64,000 nucleotides of DNA. Source: CAVRUZ01 sp963724495. Lineage in GTDB: Bacteria; Actinomycetota; Actinomycetes; Propionibacteriales; DAIQRJ01. Location of the stretch: the NCBI GenBank assembly GCA_963724495.1, contig CAVRUZ010000001.1, positions 62,001 to 126,000 of the forward strand, read 5' to 3'. The position numbers were made by a program, and so were the translations under genes. The stretch's first letter is position 1. Each line of letters starts with the position of its first letter. The notes under the pieces were generated by a model, which was given only the letters and a program-made list of their open reading frames with translations, did no database searches and had not been told where the DNA came from. This document shows positions 20,245-29,591 of this stretch, in pieces.

Positions 20245-20373
20245 ATGGCGTCTGTCATCGCGTACGCGCTGATCGCCGGCGCGGTGGCGGTGGCGGCCTT
20301 GCTCGTCTGGCTGCTGGTCAGGCTCATCCGGCCCCCTCGTGAGGACTCCGCTTTGAAAAAGACAGGGACATGA
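20245..20373 (+). CDS. Small single-span membrane protein, 42 residues
   Basis: MASVIAYALIAGAVAVAALL begins a 42-residue product: one hydrophobic helix (about 5-27), then a basic proline-rich tail (RLIRPPREDSALKKTGT). The stop overlaps the ATG of the next gene as ATGA, and a good leaderless -10 lies 12 bases before its own start. The precise coupling argues that it is translated. Function unknown; a membrane anchor or regulator of the neighbouring haem-type protein is only a guess. Confidence 0.62.
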   Translation: MASVIAYALIAGAVAVAALLVWLLVRLIRPPREDSALKKTGT

Positions 20374-20867
20374 CGTTCACGATTCCGGCAGACCTGCACG
20401 CCGACCTCTACCCGCTCGCGTGGCTGGTCGGCACCTGGGACGGGCGAGGCAGTGCCGCCTATCCGGGCGAGGAACCGGTCGAGTTCGGGCAGCAGGTGAC
20501 GTTCGCAGCCGACGACCGGCCGTTCCTGTCGTACTCAGCCCGGTCCTGGCAGCTCGACGAGACGGGCGGGATCGTCGGGCCCTGGCACGTGGAGTACGGC
20601 TTCTGGCGGCCGGACGGCGACGGAGGGCTCTCGGTGGTACTCGTTCAGCCCAACGGCCAGGCCGAGGTCTGGCTGGGCGACGTCGAGCCGGCCAAGGTGG
20701 AGATCGCCACCGATGCCGTGGTTCGCACGGTCGACGCCGAGAACCCCTACACCGCCGGACACCGCCTCTACGGTCTGGTGGACAGTCAGCTGCTGTGGGC
20801 CTTCGACAAGGCCACCGAGCGCCAGCCGATGAGCAGCTATGCCTGGGCAAGGCTCGAGCGCCAATGA
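20370..20867 (+). CDS. Nitrobindin-like / FABP-family beta-barrel protein
   Basis: 165 residues with the signature GTWDGRG near the N-terminus and a ten-strand barrel pattern ending SSYAWARLERQ, matching the THAP4/nitrobindin haem-binding family (peroxynitrite isomerase in mycobacterial members). The proximal His position of that family, near the C-terminus, reads GHRLYGL here. Translationally coupled to the 42-residue peptide upstream and to the YgfZ gene downstream. Confidence 0.82.
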   Translation: MTFTIPADLHADLYPLAWLVGTWDGRGSAAYPGEEPVEFGQQVTFAADDRPFLSYSARSWQLDETGGIVGPWHVEYGFWRPDGDGGLSVVLVQPNGQAEVWLGDVEPAKVEIATDAVVRTVDAENPYTAGHRLYGLVDSQLLWAFDKATERQPMSSYAWARLERQ

Positions 20868-21922
20868 TGGGAACCAGCATGTACAGCTCACCTCTGCTCC
20901 ACCACCCGGGAGCGGTTCCCGGGTCGGCGCCCGACGCCGCCGTGGCCGCGCACTATGGCGACCCGTTCGCCGAACAGCGCCTGCTGGAGTCGGGAGCGGG
21001 CTTCGTCGACCTCTCGCACCGCGACGTGCTCACGATCTCCGGGCCTGATCGGCTGAGCTGGCTGCACGGCATCAGCACGCAGCACCTCGAGACGCTGCCG
21101 GTCGGGGCCTCCACCACGACCTTGGTGCTCTCACCGCAGGGCCACGTCGAGTACGTGCTGTATCTGGTGGACGACGGCGACCGGCTGTGGGTGAGCACCG
21201 AACCGGGTGCCGGCGCGGGCCTCGGCGAATTCCTTCGGCGCATGGTGTTCATGCTCCGGGTGACGATCGAGGACCTGAGCGACGAGCTGGGAGTGGTCTG
21301 GTTCCCCGGTACGGCACCGGCCGCGGATGCCGACGGCGTCGCCCGCGACGAGGCGGGCCGCCCGATCCGGCAGGGGTCGGACTCCCTCGGCGGCTACGAG
21401 ACCTTCCGGCCACCGACTGATCTGCCCGCACTGGCCGCGTCGACCCGACCGGCCGGGATGTGGGCGCTGGAGGCCCGCCGGATCGCCGCCGGCGTTCCCC
21501 GAGCGGGACTCGAGGCCGACGCGCGCGCCATTCCCAACGAACTCGGGTGGATCGGCCCGGCCGTGCACCTCGACAAGGGGTGCTACCGGGGTCAGGAGAC
21601 GGTCGCCCGGGTGCACACCCTCGGCCGGCCGCCGCGACGGCTGGTCCTGCTGCACCTTGACGGCAGCGCCGACGACCTGCCCGCGCACGGTGCCGCGATC
21701 AGCGTCGTCGACGGTGATGCCGCAGAGGGTCGTGAGGTGGGCTTCGTCGGGTCCGCGGTCCGCCACCACGAGCTCGGGCCGATCGCGCTCGGAGTGGTGA
21801 AGCGCAACGTGCCCACCGACCTCACGCTGATCGTCGCCGGCCAGGACGGCCCGGTGGCCGCGGCCCAGGAGGTCGTGGTGCAGCCCGACGTCGGGCTGCA
21901 CGTGCGGGCCCGCCTGCGCTGA
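20864..21922 (+). CDS. YgfZ/GcvT-like folate-binding protein
   Basis: About 352 residues with the family hallmark KGCYRGQE and the N-terminal segment LSHRDVLTISGPDRLSWL. YgfZ proteins use tetrahydrofolate to help assemble or repair iron-sulfur enzymes. ATG 20864 overlaps the preceding stop as ATGA; ATGs at 20867 and 20879 are in the same frame and equally possible. Confidence 0.88.
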   Translation: MMGTSMYSSPLLHHPGAVPGSAPDAAVAAHYGDPFAEQRLLESGAGFVDLSHRDVLTISGPDRLSWLHGISTQHLETLPVGASTTTLVLSPQGHVEYVLYLVDDGDRLWVSTEPGAGAGLGEFLRRMVFMLRVTIEDLSDELGVVWFPGTAPAADADGVARDEAGRPIRQGSDSLGGYETFRPPTDLPALAASTRPAGMWALEARRIAAGVPRAGLEADARAIPNELGWIGPAVHLDKGCYRGQETVARVHTLGRPPRRLVLLHLDGSADDLPAHGAAISVVDGDAAEGREVGFVGSAVRHHELGPIALGVVKRNVPTDLTLIVAGQDGPVAAAQEVVVQPDVGLHVRARLR

Positions 21923-21924
21923 GG

Positions 21925-22416
21925 TCAGCCGAAGATGCCGGCGAGGACGACGGCGAAGATGATCAGCAGCATCAGCGCCATGCCTGTCCAGCTGAGGGCA
22001 ACCCCGATGATGGCGAGGGCGCGACGGTCGTCGCCCTTCGGGAGAGCTCGCAACGCCCCATGGCCGAGGATCAAGGCGGGGACCCAGGTGAGGGGACCGA
22101 AACCGAAGTAGCCCGCACCGCCGAGAGCCGCGGCGGCGACCGGACGCATGTCCGGCCGACGGGGCGTCGTCGGCACCGGGAACCGGCCGGACATCGGCGC
22201 TGGCAACCGGTCACCGGGGATGTCTCGCGTCAGGGCGGACAGTTCACCGAAGGTCTTGGCCGACAACGCGCGCTGCAGGCGCTCGTCGTACTCCTCGTCG
22301 GCCAGGCGCCCGTCGGCGAAGGCTTCCTGCAGCCGGTCGATCACCTTGTCGCGATCGGCATGCCCAGGACGCATCTGCGAGTGGGGCAGCGGTCGCTCGG
22401 CACTCACCTGCCTCAC
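21925..22416 (-). CDS. DUF1707 domain membrane protein
   Basis: 163 residues. The N-terminal DUF1707 module (MRPGHADRDKVIDRLQEAF, then GRLADEEYDERLQRAL) is followed by a linker and two membrane helices (about 95-115 and 130-160) resembling DUF4190. Function unknown. Converges on ygfZ, with stops 3 bases apart. Confidence 0.8.
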   Translation of the reverse strand: MRQVSAERPLPHSQMRPGHADRDKVIDRLQEAFADGRLADEEYDERLQRALSAKTFGELSALTRDIPGDRLPAPMSGRFPVPTTPRRPDMRPVAAAALGGAGYFGFGPLTWVPALILGHGALRALPKGDDRRALAIIGVALSWTGMALMLLIIFAVVLAGIFG

Positions 22417-22477
22417 CCCCTCGGTCTTCGCATCGGGAATCTTGAGTTCCGAGTATGCCGACTCCCGCCCACGACCC

Positions 22478-22924
22478 CTACCGCGGGAGCGGCTCGTATG
22501 GCTCGGTGAACAGGACCGTCACCGGCCCGTCGTTCACGAGGCTCACCGCCATGTCCGCACCGAACGTTCCCGTCTGCACCGTCAGCCCGAGGGCATGGAG
22601 CGCGTCGGCGAACGCCTGCACGAGCGGCTCCGCGACCGGGCCGGGTGCCGCAGCCGACCAGCTCGGCCGGCGGCCCTTGCGCGTGTCTGCATACAGCGTG
22701 AACTGACTCACGACCAGCACACCCGCGTTCGACTCGATCGCCGATGTGTCGTCGCGAAAGAGGCGTGCGTCCGCGACCTTGGCGGCCAGCTTCGCGGCGC
22801 GAGCGACGGTGTCGTCGTGGGTGACCCCGAGGAGGACGAGCAGACCCTCGCCGGTCAGGTCGGCTACGCGCTCGCCGTCGACCTCGACCGACGCGGCCGT
22901 CACCCGCTGAACCAGAGCACGCAT
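22478..22924 (-). CDS. dtd: D-aminoacyl-tRNA deacylase
   Basis: 148 residues, the usual length. The start MRALVQRVTAASVEVDG and the motifs VSQFTLYAD (SQxT) and LVNDGPVTV (the NxGPVT hairpin) form the cross-subunit active site that hydrolyses D-amino acids and glycine from tRNA. ATG at 22924. Confidence 0.96.
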   Translation of the reverse strand: MRALVQRVTAASVEVDGERVADLTGEGLLVLLGVTHDDTVARAAKLAAKVADARLFRDDTSAIESNAGVLVVSQFTLYADTRKGRRPSWSAAAPGPVAEPLVQAFADALHALGLTVQTGTFGADMAVSLVNDGPVTVLFTEPYEPLPR

Positions 22925-23004
22925 GGCAGGGATTGTCTCCAACGCCGAAGGAGTGGCTGACAGACTGCCGCCACGAGGTCTGGGCGACGAGACGGGGGTA
23001 ACGC

Positions 23005-23940
23005 GTGACGGTGCTGGCACGGGTGGTGCGCAGTGGCGTCGTCGAGTGCACCCACCACGGATCGCTCGTCGTGCTGGACACCAGCGGCACCGAGATCGTT
23101 CGGCTCGGAGTGCCCTCGCAGCGGATGTTCCCCCGGTCGTCGAACAAGCCACTGCAGGCGGTGGGGATGCTGCGGGCCGGGCTCGACCTCCCGCCGGACC
23201 TGCTGGCCGTCGCGTGCGCCTCCCACTCCGGCGAAGCGGTGCACATCGATGCCGTGGAGCGCATTCTCGCCGCGGCCCGGCTGACGGAGGCGGACCTGGG
23301 CTGCCCGCCCGACTACCCGGTCGACGAGCCCGCCGGCCTGGCCGCCCGCGCGTCCGGGCAAGCACCGCGTCGTCTCTGGATGAACTGTTCGGGCAAGCAC
23401 GCGGCCATGCTCGCGACCTGCGTCGCCGCCGGCTGGTCGGTCTCCGGCTACGTCGACCCGGAGCACCCGCTTCAGCTCGCGCTGGCGGCTGCGGTGGCCG
23501 ACCTCGCCGGTGAGGACGTCGGCCCGGTTGGAGTGGACGGCTGCGGTGCCCCGATCTTCGGTCTGACCCTGACCGGACTGGCGCGCGCGTTCGCGCGGAT
23601 CGCCGTGGCGGCACCGGGCACGGCCGAGGGGCGGGTCGCCGGCGCCATGCGCGACCACCCGGTGCTCGTGGCGGGCACCGACCGGAGCGACCGTCGGCTC
23701 GCCGAGAGTGTTCCCGGTCTGGTGGCCAAGGCGGGCGCAGAGGGTGTGTACGCGGCTGCACTCGCGGACGGGCGTGCGGTGGCCCTGCGCATCCACGACG
23801 GTGCACAGCGAGCGAGGGCGGTCGCGATGGCACGGGCACTCGACCTTCTGGGAGTCGGTTCGCCCGTTGTCGACGAACTCCTGGCGGTGCCGGTGCTCGG
23901 CGGCGGCGTCCCGGTCGGCCGGATCGAGCCGGCCTTCTGA
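23005..23940 (+). CDS. L-asparaginase II family protein
   Basis: 311 residues of the thermolabile rhizobial-type asparaginase family: SQRMFPRSSNKPLQAV, ACASHSGE, MNCSGKHAAML and VDGCGAPIFG are the conserved blocks, including the nucleophilic Ser-Lys pair and the zinc-associated Cys residues. Converts Asn to Asp and ammonia. GTG start at 23005. Confidence 0.92.
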   Translation: MTVLARVVRSGVVECTHHGSLVVLDTSGTEIVRLGVPSQRMFPRSSNKPLQAVGMLRAGLDLPPDLLAVACASHSGEAVHIDAVERILAAARLTEADLGCPPDYPVDEPAGLAARASGQAPRRLWMNCSGKHAAMLATCVAAGWSVSGYVDPEHPLQLALAAAVADLAGEDVGPVGVDGCGAPIFGLTLTGLARAFARIAVAAPGTAEGRVAGAMRDHPVLVAGTDRSDRRLAESVPGLVAKAGAEGVYAAALADGRAVALRIHDGAQRARAVAMARALDLLGVGSPVVDELLAVPVLGGGVPVGRIEPAF

Positions 23941-23955
23941 TCTGGGTCTGCGGGA

Positions 23956-23961
23956 TAGCCT
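23956..23961 (+). promoter_or_regulatory. Leaderless -10 of the DUF2516 gene
   Basis: TAGCCT with its first T 12 bases before the GTG at 23968. Confidence 0.5.
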
Positions 23962-23967
23962 GCGCTC

Positions 23968-24270
23968 GTGGTCTCCGTCCTCCTGCAGATTCCGACTGTG
24001 TTGGCACTCGCGCTCAGCGGGGTAGCTCTGGTGCTCAAGGTCTTCGCGCTGGTCGATGCCGCCATCCGCCCGCCGGCGGCCTTCACCGCCACGAGCAACC
24101 AGTCGAAGGTGTTCTGGGTCGGGATCCTCACCGCGGGGCTGGTGCTCAGCGTGCTGTTCCTCCTCAGTCCCACGATCATCTTCAACCTGGTGGCGATCTG
24201 CGTGGCGGCGGTCTACCTGGCCGGCGTGCGGCCAGCCATCAAGGAAGCCCTGGGTCGCGCCGGCCGCTGA
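23968..24270 (+). CDS. DUF2516 family membrane protein
   Basis: 100 residues with three hydrophobic segments and the family pattern KVFALVDAAIRPPAAFTA then KVFWVGIL. An actinobacterial family of unknown function, commonly found just upstream of mshA, as here. Confidence 0.85.
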   Translation: MVSVLLQIPTVLALALSGVALVLKVFALVDAAIRPPAAFTATSNQSKVFWVGILTAGLVLSVLFLLSPTIIFNLVAICVAAVYLAGVRPAIKEALGRAGR

Positions 24271-24371
24271 TCCCCGCGGGCGGACGCCCGGAATAGACCC
24301 CGTCCGAGCGGCGTTGCTCCGGAGCATGGCCGGTCACCAGGCCCGGCCCCAACGTCGCGTCGTGGAGTCGT

Positions 24372-25697
24372 ATGCCCCGCCTGTCCCAGATCGGCCCGGC
24401 CGCTCACCACCTTCATCGCATCGCGATGGTCAGCCTGCACACCTCCCCGCTCGACCAACCGGGCACGGGTGACGCGGGCGGGATGAATGTCTACGTGAAC
24501 CAGGTCGCTCGCCAGCTGGCCGACAGGGGCGTCGAGGTCGACATCTTCACCAGGGCGACCTCGTCGGCCCAGTCGGAAGTGGTGCGGCCGGTCGACGGCA
24601 TCACCGTCCGGCACGTGCCGGCTGGGCCGTTCGAAGGCCTGGCCAAGGACGATCTGCCGTCGCAGCTCTGCTCGTTCGCCCGTGGGTTGCTGCGCGCCGA
24701 GGCCAGCAAGGCGCCTGGGTACTACGACCTCCTGCACACCCACTACTGGCTGTCCGGCCAGGTCGGCGCACTTGCCGCCGAGCGGTGGAACGTCCCGCTT
24801 GTGCACACCATGCACACGATGGCCAAGGTCAAGAACCTGTCGCTGGCCGACGGGGAGGCACCCGAACCGGCCGCGCGCGAACTCGGCGAGGAACAGGTAG
24901 TGGAGTCGGCCTCCGCCCTGGTGGCCAACACCGAGACAGAGGCCAGAGAACTCGTCGAGCTCTACGGCGCCGATCCCACGCGCGTCGAGGTCGTCTATCC
25001 GGGCGTCGACCTGTCGGCCTTCGCTCCGGTGGACGACAACGAACGTCGGCGGCTTCGCGCCGAGGCCGGCATTCCCGGCAACGCCCGGCTCGTGCTCTTC
25101 GCCGGCCGGTTCCAGCCGCACAAGGCGCCGGATCTGCTGATCCGTGCCCTCGGCCGGGCAGTGGCGGACGGGCTTCTCGATCCAGCACCTCGCGACGGCA
25201 CCGGCCCCCTGGTGGCCGTGTTCGTCGGTGGACCCAGCGGCAGCGCTTCGTTCTCCGGTGACGATCTGATGGCGCTGGCCGCCTCGGCCGGAGTCGCTGA
25301 CCAGGTGCGGACCGAGCCGCCGGCCGTGCACGCCGAACTCGCCAGGTGGTTCGCGATCGCTGACCTCGTGGTCGTTCCCAGCTACAGCGAGTCGTTCGGA
25401 CTCGTCGCGGTCGAGGCGCAGGCGACGGGCGCACCCGTGCTCGCCGCCGCCGTCGGTGGGCTGCCGGTCGCCGTCGATGACGGGCGCTCAGGCCTGTTGG
25501 TGCCGTCGCACAGCGCCGACGACTGGGCGCACGCGCTGGCCGGGGCGCTCGGTGACCCGGATCGATTGGCGAAGTGGCGCCGGGGTGCGGTGGATCACGC
25601 GGCCCGGTTCACCTGGGCGCGCACGGCCGATCAGCTCGTCGAGGTCTACGAGGGCGTGCTCGCCGAAAGCCCTCAGCTCGTGCGCCACGCCGGCTGA
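24372..25697 (+). CDS. mshA: D-inositol-3-phosphate glycosyltransferase
   Basis: 441 residues, GT-B fold. The N-terminal loop GTGDAGGMNVYVNQVARQL, the HTHYWLSG segment, and the C-terminal donor site with SYSESFGLVAVEAQATGAPV are characteristic of MshA. It joins GlcNAc to inositol-3-phosphate, the committed step of mycothiol synthesis. Start at ATG 24372; ATG 24426 (MVSLHTSP) is a shorter alternative. Confidence 0.95.
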   Translation: MPRLSQIGPAAHHLHRIAMVSLHTSPLDQPGTGDAGGMNVYVNQVARQLADRGVEVDIFTRATSSAQSEVVRPVDGITVRHVPAGPFEGLAKDDLPSQLCSFARGLLRAEASKAPGYYDLLHTHYWLSGQVGALAAERWNVPLVHTMHTMAKVKNLSLADGEAPEPAARELGEEQVVESASALVANTETEARELVELYGADPTRVEVVYPGVDLSAFAPVDDNERRRLRAEAGIPGNARLVLFAGRFQPHKAPDLLIRALGRAVADGLLDPAPRDGTGPLVAVFVGGPSGSASFSGDDLMALAASAGVADQVRTEPPAVHAELARWFAIADLVVVPSYSESFGLVAVEAQATGAPVLAAAVGGLPVAVDDGRSGLLVPSHSADDWAHALAGALGDPDRLAKWRRGAVDHAARFTWARTADQLVEVYEGVLAESPQLVRHAG

Positions 25698-25721
25698 CCC
25701 GGGAACGTCCGTGCCCGGCTG

Positions 25722-27463
25722 TTGAATGAGCGGGTGCTCCCCGACCACTGCGCGATCGTCGTCGTCGACGGGCACGCGGCGATCTCCGGTGGTGGCGGTG
25801 GCAGCAGCCTCTCCTGGGCCGGGCCGGTCGGCGACCTCGCTGACCTCGTTGCCGAAGTGGAGCGCGAGTCCAGGCCGCGATGGGTGATGTTCGCCGCCGC
25901 GACGGTGCTGCCGGCGCTGCTGGCACGCGACGTCCGGCTCGCCCGTTGCCACGACATCGCCGAGGTGCATCGGCTGCTGGCCGGGGGCTGGCGCGGGGAC
26001 CCGCAGGTCGCGTGGGCGCACGTGCAGGGCCTCGCCGAGGAGGGCCTTCCCCGACCGCCCACCGGTGACCTGTTCGAGCCCGAGCCCGACGTGGGTGACC
26101 CGGCGGAGCCGACGGTGGCGTCGGGCTACCTGCGCGCGGACGCGTTCACCGAATGGGCCGTCGGCTCACCTGACCGCGTCGCGCGTCTCGCCGAACTCGC
26201 CCTCGAGCTGGCCGCTCGGCAGGTCGGCCTCCTGCGCGACGTGTCGGAGCGGGCCGTTCGGCTCGCGTGGTCGGAGTCCGCGGCCGCCGTGTTGTGCGCC
26301 GAACTCGAGCACGACGGTCTGCCGGTCGACGTCCCGGCCGCGCTGGAGCTGGTCGCGACGGCGGCAGGCCCACGACCCCACGACCCGCTCGACGCAGGCC
26401 GGATCCGCCGCGAACGCGACCTGCGGGTGCTGCGGCACCAGCCGGGCCGGGAGAACACCGACCTTCGCAACCCCGCCCAGGTTCTGCAGCTGCTCACGTC
26501 CGCCGGCGTCGTGGTCGACAACACCCGCAAGTGGGCGCTGGAACCCTTTCGCGACACCCACCCCGTCGTGGCCGACCTGCTCGACTGGCGCCGTGACGAG
26601 CGCATCGCCACCACGTACGGCTACCACTGGCTCGATTCCGCCGTGGGGCCGGACGGACGGCTCCGCGGCGGCTGGACCGCGTGCGACGGTGGCGGCGGGC
26701 GGATGACCGCGCAGAACGGGCTGCACAACCTGCCGGCACTGCTCCGCCCAGCGATCGCCGCCGAGCCCGGGCACGCCTTCGTGCGCGCCGACCTTGGCCA
26801 GATCGAACCGCGGGTGCTGGCCGCGGTGTCCGGCGACCCGGCGTTCGCCGAGGCGACCCGCGCCGACGACCTCTACGCACCCGTTGCCGCCAAGCTGGGT
26901 TCCGACCGGGCCACCGCCAAGGTCGCCGTGCTCGCCGCGATGTACGGGCAGCGGTCCGGCGCAGCGGGCAGGGCGCTCGGGGACCTCGAACGGGCGTACC
27001 CGGTCGCGATGGCCTACCTGGACAACGCCTACCGCGAGGGCGTGGAGGGGCGATCGGTGCGCACCTTCGGCGGACGCCTGATCCGGGCCGGGCTGCCGCC
27101 CGACCCTTGCCGACACGGGACCGGCCGCCGAACCCACGGACCCGCGTGGTCTCGGAGTCGCCCGGCGCCGCGGGTGGGCGTGGCCGATACCTCCGCAATG
27201 CCGTCATCCAGGGCGCAGCAGCGGAGTTGTTCAAGGCCTGGGCGGCAACGGTGCGACACGTGGTCGCCGACCTGGACGGGCGGATCGTCTTGTGCCTGCA
27301 CGACGAACTGCTCGTGCACGTGCCTGACCGGCACGCAGAGACCTGCGCGGCGCTGGTCGAGCAGGCGCTCACCGACAGCGCCCGCAGGTGGGCACAGTCC
27401 GATCGGGTCCGCTTCGTCGCCGACACCTCGGTCATCCGACGGTGGTCAGAGGCGAAGGCCTAA
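25722..27463 (+). CDS. Bifunctional 3'-5' exonuclease/DNA polymerase (PolA-like; apparent frameshift)
   Basis: About 580 residues: an N-terminal exonuclease-like region followed by a family A polymerase core. Visible motifs: motif A RADLGQIEPRVLAA, the O-helix region KVAVLAAMYGQRSGAAGRAL, and motif C CLHDELLVH. There is no 5'-nuclease domain, so this is not the replicative Pol I but the shorter actinobacterial paralogue, presumably for repair. The frame changes somewhere in 27090-27150, between TFGGRLIRAG and RGRYLRNAVIQGAAAEL, by one lost base or two gained. Start at TTG 25722 or GTG 25734. It occupies the place where mycobacteria carry a ybjN-like gene between mshA and gpm. Confidence 0.82.
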
Positions 27464-28113
27464 CCCGTCCGCTCGGCCCTGGCGACGATCCGCCGGACGC
27501 GAGCACCCACCGGGCGAGCGAGGCGCACGTCACTCTCCAGCAGGCGGCGCAGGGCCCGCGGCTCGGGATCGGTGAGATAGCGACCGATCGTCATCCCGTG
27601 ACCGGGACGCAGCACCACCTGTACCTCGTCGCCCGCCTGCAGGTGGCCCGGCTCGAGCACCCGCAACATGGCCCCTACCCGGCCGGTGGCGTTGAACCGC
27701 AGATGGAAGTCTTCGATGCCCACGCGGGCCGAGAGGTTCTCGCACGGAGTCCGCGGCTGCTGCACCTGCAGGAGGACCGAACCGATCCGCCACTGCTCGC
27801 CGATCTCGGCGTCGGTGACCGCCAGTCCGCGCGTGTCGAGGTTCTCACCGAACCAGCCTGCCTGGATAGGCCGGCCGAGGTCGGCTTCCCAGAACTCGCG
27901 GTCTTCCTCGGCGTAGGCGTACACCGCCCGGTCCGGGCCGCCGTGCGACCGGGCGAACTGCCTGTCGCCGGCCAGCCCGTCCGCAGCCACCTGCACCGGT
28001 CCGGTCACGGGCCACTTGTCGATGCCGGTCAGACGCTGGTAGCCCTCGATGGGCTCGCGCATGACGTTCACCGATGTCACGGATGGCGGACGGGACTGCG
28101 CGGTCGGGGACAT
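27460..28113 (-). CDS. MOSC domain protein (YiiM-like)
   Basis: 217 residues. The MOSC core is clear: AYAEEDREFWEADLG, GWFGENLDTRGLAV, and the conserved cysteine in QPRTPCENL. MOSC domains bind sulfur via this Cys in molybdenum-cofactor-related or detoxification enzymes. Its stop overlaps the stop of the convergent polymerase gene. ATG 28113. Confidence 0.88.
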   Translation of the reverse strand: MSPTAQSRPPSVTSVNVMREPIEGYQRLTGIDKWPVTGPVQVAADGLAGDRQFARSHGGPDRAVYAYAEEDREFWEADLGRPIQAGWFGENLDTRGLAVTDAEIGEQWRIGSVLLQVQQPRTPCENLSARVGIEDFHLRFNATGRVGAMLRVLEPGHLQAGDEVQVVLRPGHGMTIGRYLTDPEPRALRRLLESDVRLARPVGARVRRIVARAERTG

Positions 28114-28134
28114 GGCTCGATCCTGCCCGTTGAC

Positions 28135-28140
28135 TAGGGT
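28135..28140 (+). promoter_or_regulatory. Leaderless -10 of gpmA
   Basis: TAGGGT with its first T 13 bases before the ATG at 28148. Confidence 0.45.
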
Positions 28141-28147
28141 GGCGGCC

Positions 28148-28900
28148 ATGACTGCGCCGCACCAACTGATCCTGCTCCGACACGGCGAGAGTGCCTGGAA
28201 CGCCGAGAATCGCTTCACTGGTTGGGTGGACGCCGATCTCAGTGACAAGGGCCTGGCAGAGGCAGAACGCGGCGGGCAGCTCCTGGCGGAGCGCAACCTG
28301 CTTCCGGATGTGGTGCACACCTCGGTGCTGCGACGTGCGATCGCCACTGCGAACACCGCGCTCCGCGCCTGTGATCGCGACTGGATCCCGGTGCAGCGGT
28401 CGTGGCGGCTCAACGAGCGTCACTACGGTGCGCTGCAGGGAAAGAACAAGGCCGAGACTCTGGCGGAGTTCGGCGAGGAGCAGTTCATGCTCTGGCGCCG
28501 CTCGTACGACGTCCCGCCCCCGCCGATCGATCCGGCCGACGAGTGGGCGCAGACCGGCGATCCCCGTTACTCCCTGCTTGGCGACGCCCGTCCTGCCACC
28601 GAGTGCCTCGCCGACGTGCTCGACCGGATGCTGCCCTACTGGTACGACGCCATCGCGCCGGACCTCACCGTCGGGAAGACCGTGCTGGTCGCCGCGCACG
28701 GCAACTCCCTGCGCGCACTGGTCAAGCACCTGGACGGCATGAGCGAGGAAGCCGTTGTGGCGTTGAACATTCCTACCGGGATCCCGCTGCTGTACCAGCT
28801 CGACAGCAACCTGGTGCCGCTCACCACAGGCGGGGAGTACCTCGACCCTGAGGCGGCCGCAGCGTCCATCGAGGCGGTGAAGAACCAGGGCCGGAAGTAG
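28148..28900 (+). CDS. gpmA: 2,3-bisphosphoglycerate-dependent phosphoglycerate mutase
   Basis: 250 residues. The catalytic RHGESAWN near the N-terminus, RLNERHYGALQGKNK, and the second His in VAAHGNSLRAL are all present. Interconverts 3- and 2-phosphoglycerate in glycolysis. In mycobacteria gpm directly precedes senX3-regX3; here about 9 kb of other genes intervene. Confidence 0.96.
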   Translation: MTAPHQLILLRHGESAWNAENRFTGWVDADLSDKGLAEAERGGQLLAERNLLPDVVHTSVLRRAIATANTALRACDRDWIPVQRSWRLNERHYGALQGKNKAETLAEFGEEQFMLWRRSYDVPPPPIDPADEWAQTGDPRYSLLGDARPATECLADVLDRMLPYWYDAIAPDLTVGKTVLVAAHGNSLRALVKHLDGMSEEAVVALNIPTGIPLLYQLDSNLVPLTTGGEYLDPEAAAASIEAVKNQGRK

Positions 28901-28925
28901 CCGGCCGGGCAGCGGCTACGAGCTG

Positions 28926-29531
28926 TCAGTAGAGCTGGTTGCCGTAGTCCGGTCCGTAGTAGGCGATCAGTTCCGCCAGCGTGCGCTCGTCGGCATCGAC
29001 TTCCTTGGCGATCTCCGCACGACGGGGCACCGACTCCGGCTGCCACGTCGCCGGGTCCCAGAGCTGGCTACGGAGGAACGCCTTCGCGCAGTGGTAGAAG
29101 ACCTCCTCGATCTCGATGACCAGGGCGAGGAGCGGCCGTTTGCCCTTGACGAGCATGGAATCGAAGAACGGCGCCGAGGAGACCAGCTCGGCGCGGCCGT
29201 TCACCCGGAGCGTGTCGCCACGACCGGGAACGAAGAAGACGGTGCCCACGTGCGGGTTCTGCAGGATGTTGCGATAGCCGTCCGCGCGCCGGTTGCCCGG
29301 CCGCTCGGCGAGCGCGATGGTCGTGGGACCGAGGACATAGGCCAGCGATCCGGGCGGGTCGCCCTTCGGCGAGACGTCGCAGCGACCGTCCTTGCTGGAC
29401 GTCGCGACCAGGCAGAACGGCGACACCCTCAGCCACGCGACGTCGTGCTCGTGCAGGTGCGTCCTGACCTTGTCCCGCACCCGCGGCAACGGCTCGCCGA
29501 TGAGTGCTGTCAGCTCGCTCTCGTCGCGCAC
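28926..29531 (-). CDS. Pyridoxamine-5'-phosphate oxidase-like flavoprotein
   Basis: 201 residues of the PPOX split-barrel family (MSMEG_1061-type): SPFCLVATSSKDGRCDVSPKG and GTVFFVPGRGDTLRVNGRAE outline the FMN/F420 site. The substrate cannot be read from sequence. GTG start at 29531. Confidence 0.85.
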   Translation of the reverse strand: MRDESELTALIGEPLPRVRDKVRTHLHEHDVAWLRVSPFCLVATSSKDGRCDVSPKGDPPGSLAYVLGPTTIALAERPGNRRADGYRNILQNPHVGTVFFVPGRGDTLRVNGRAELVSSAPFFDSMLVKGKRPLLALVIEIEEVFYHCAKAFLRSQLWDPATWQPESVPRRAEIAKEVDADERTLAELIAYYGPDYGNQLY

Positions 29532-29591
29532 CCGGACGGCGCCTCCAGTGCGCCGGCAGGCAGGGACTCGGTGTCAGTCACCCGGCCGAGC

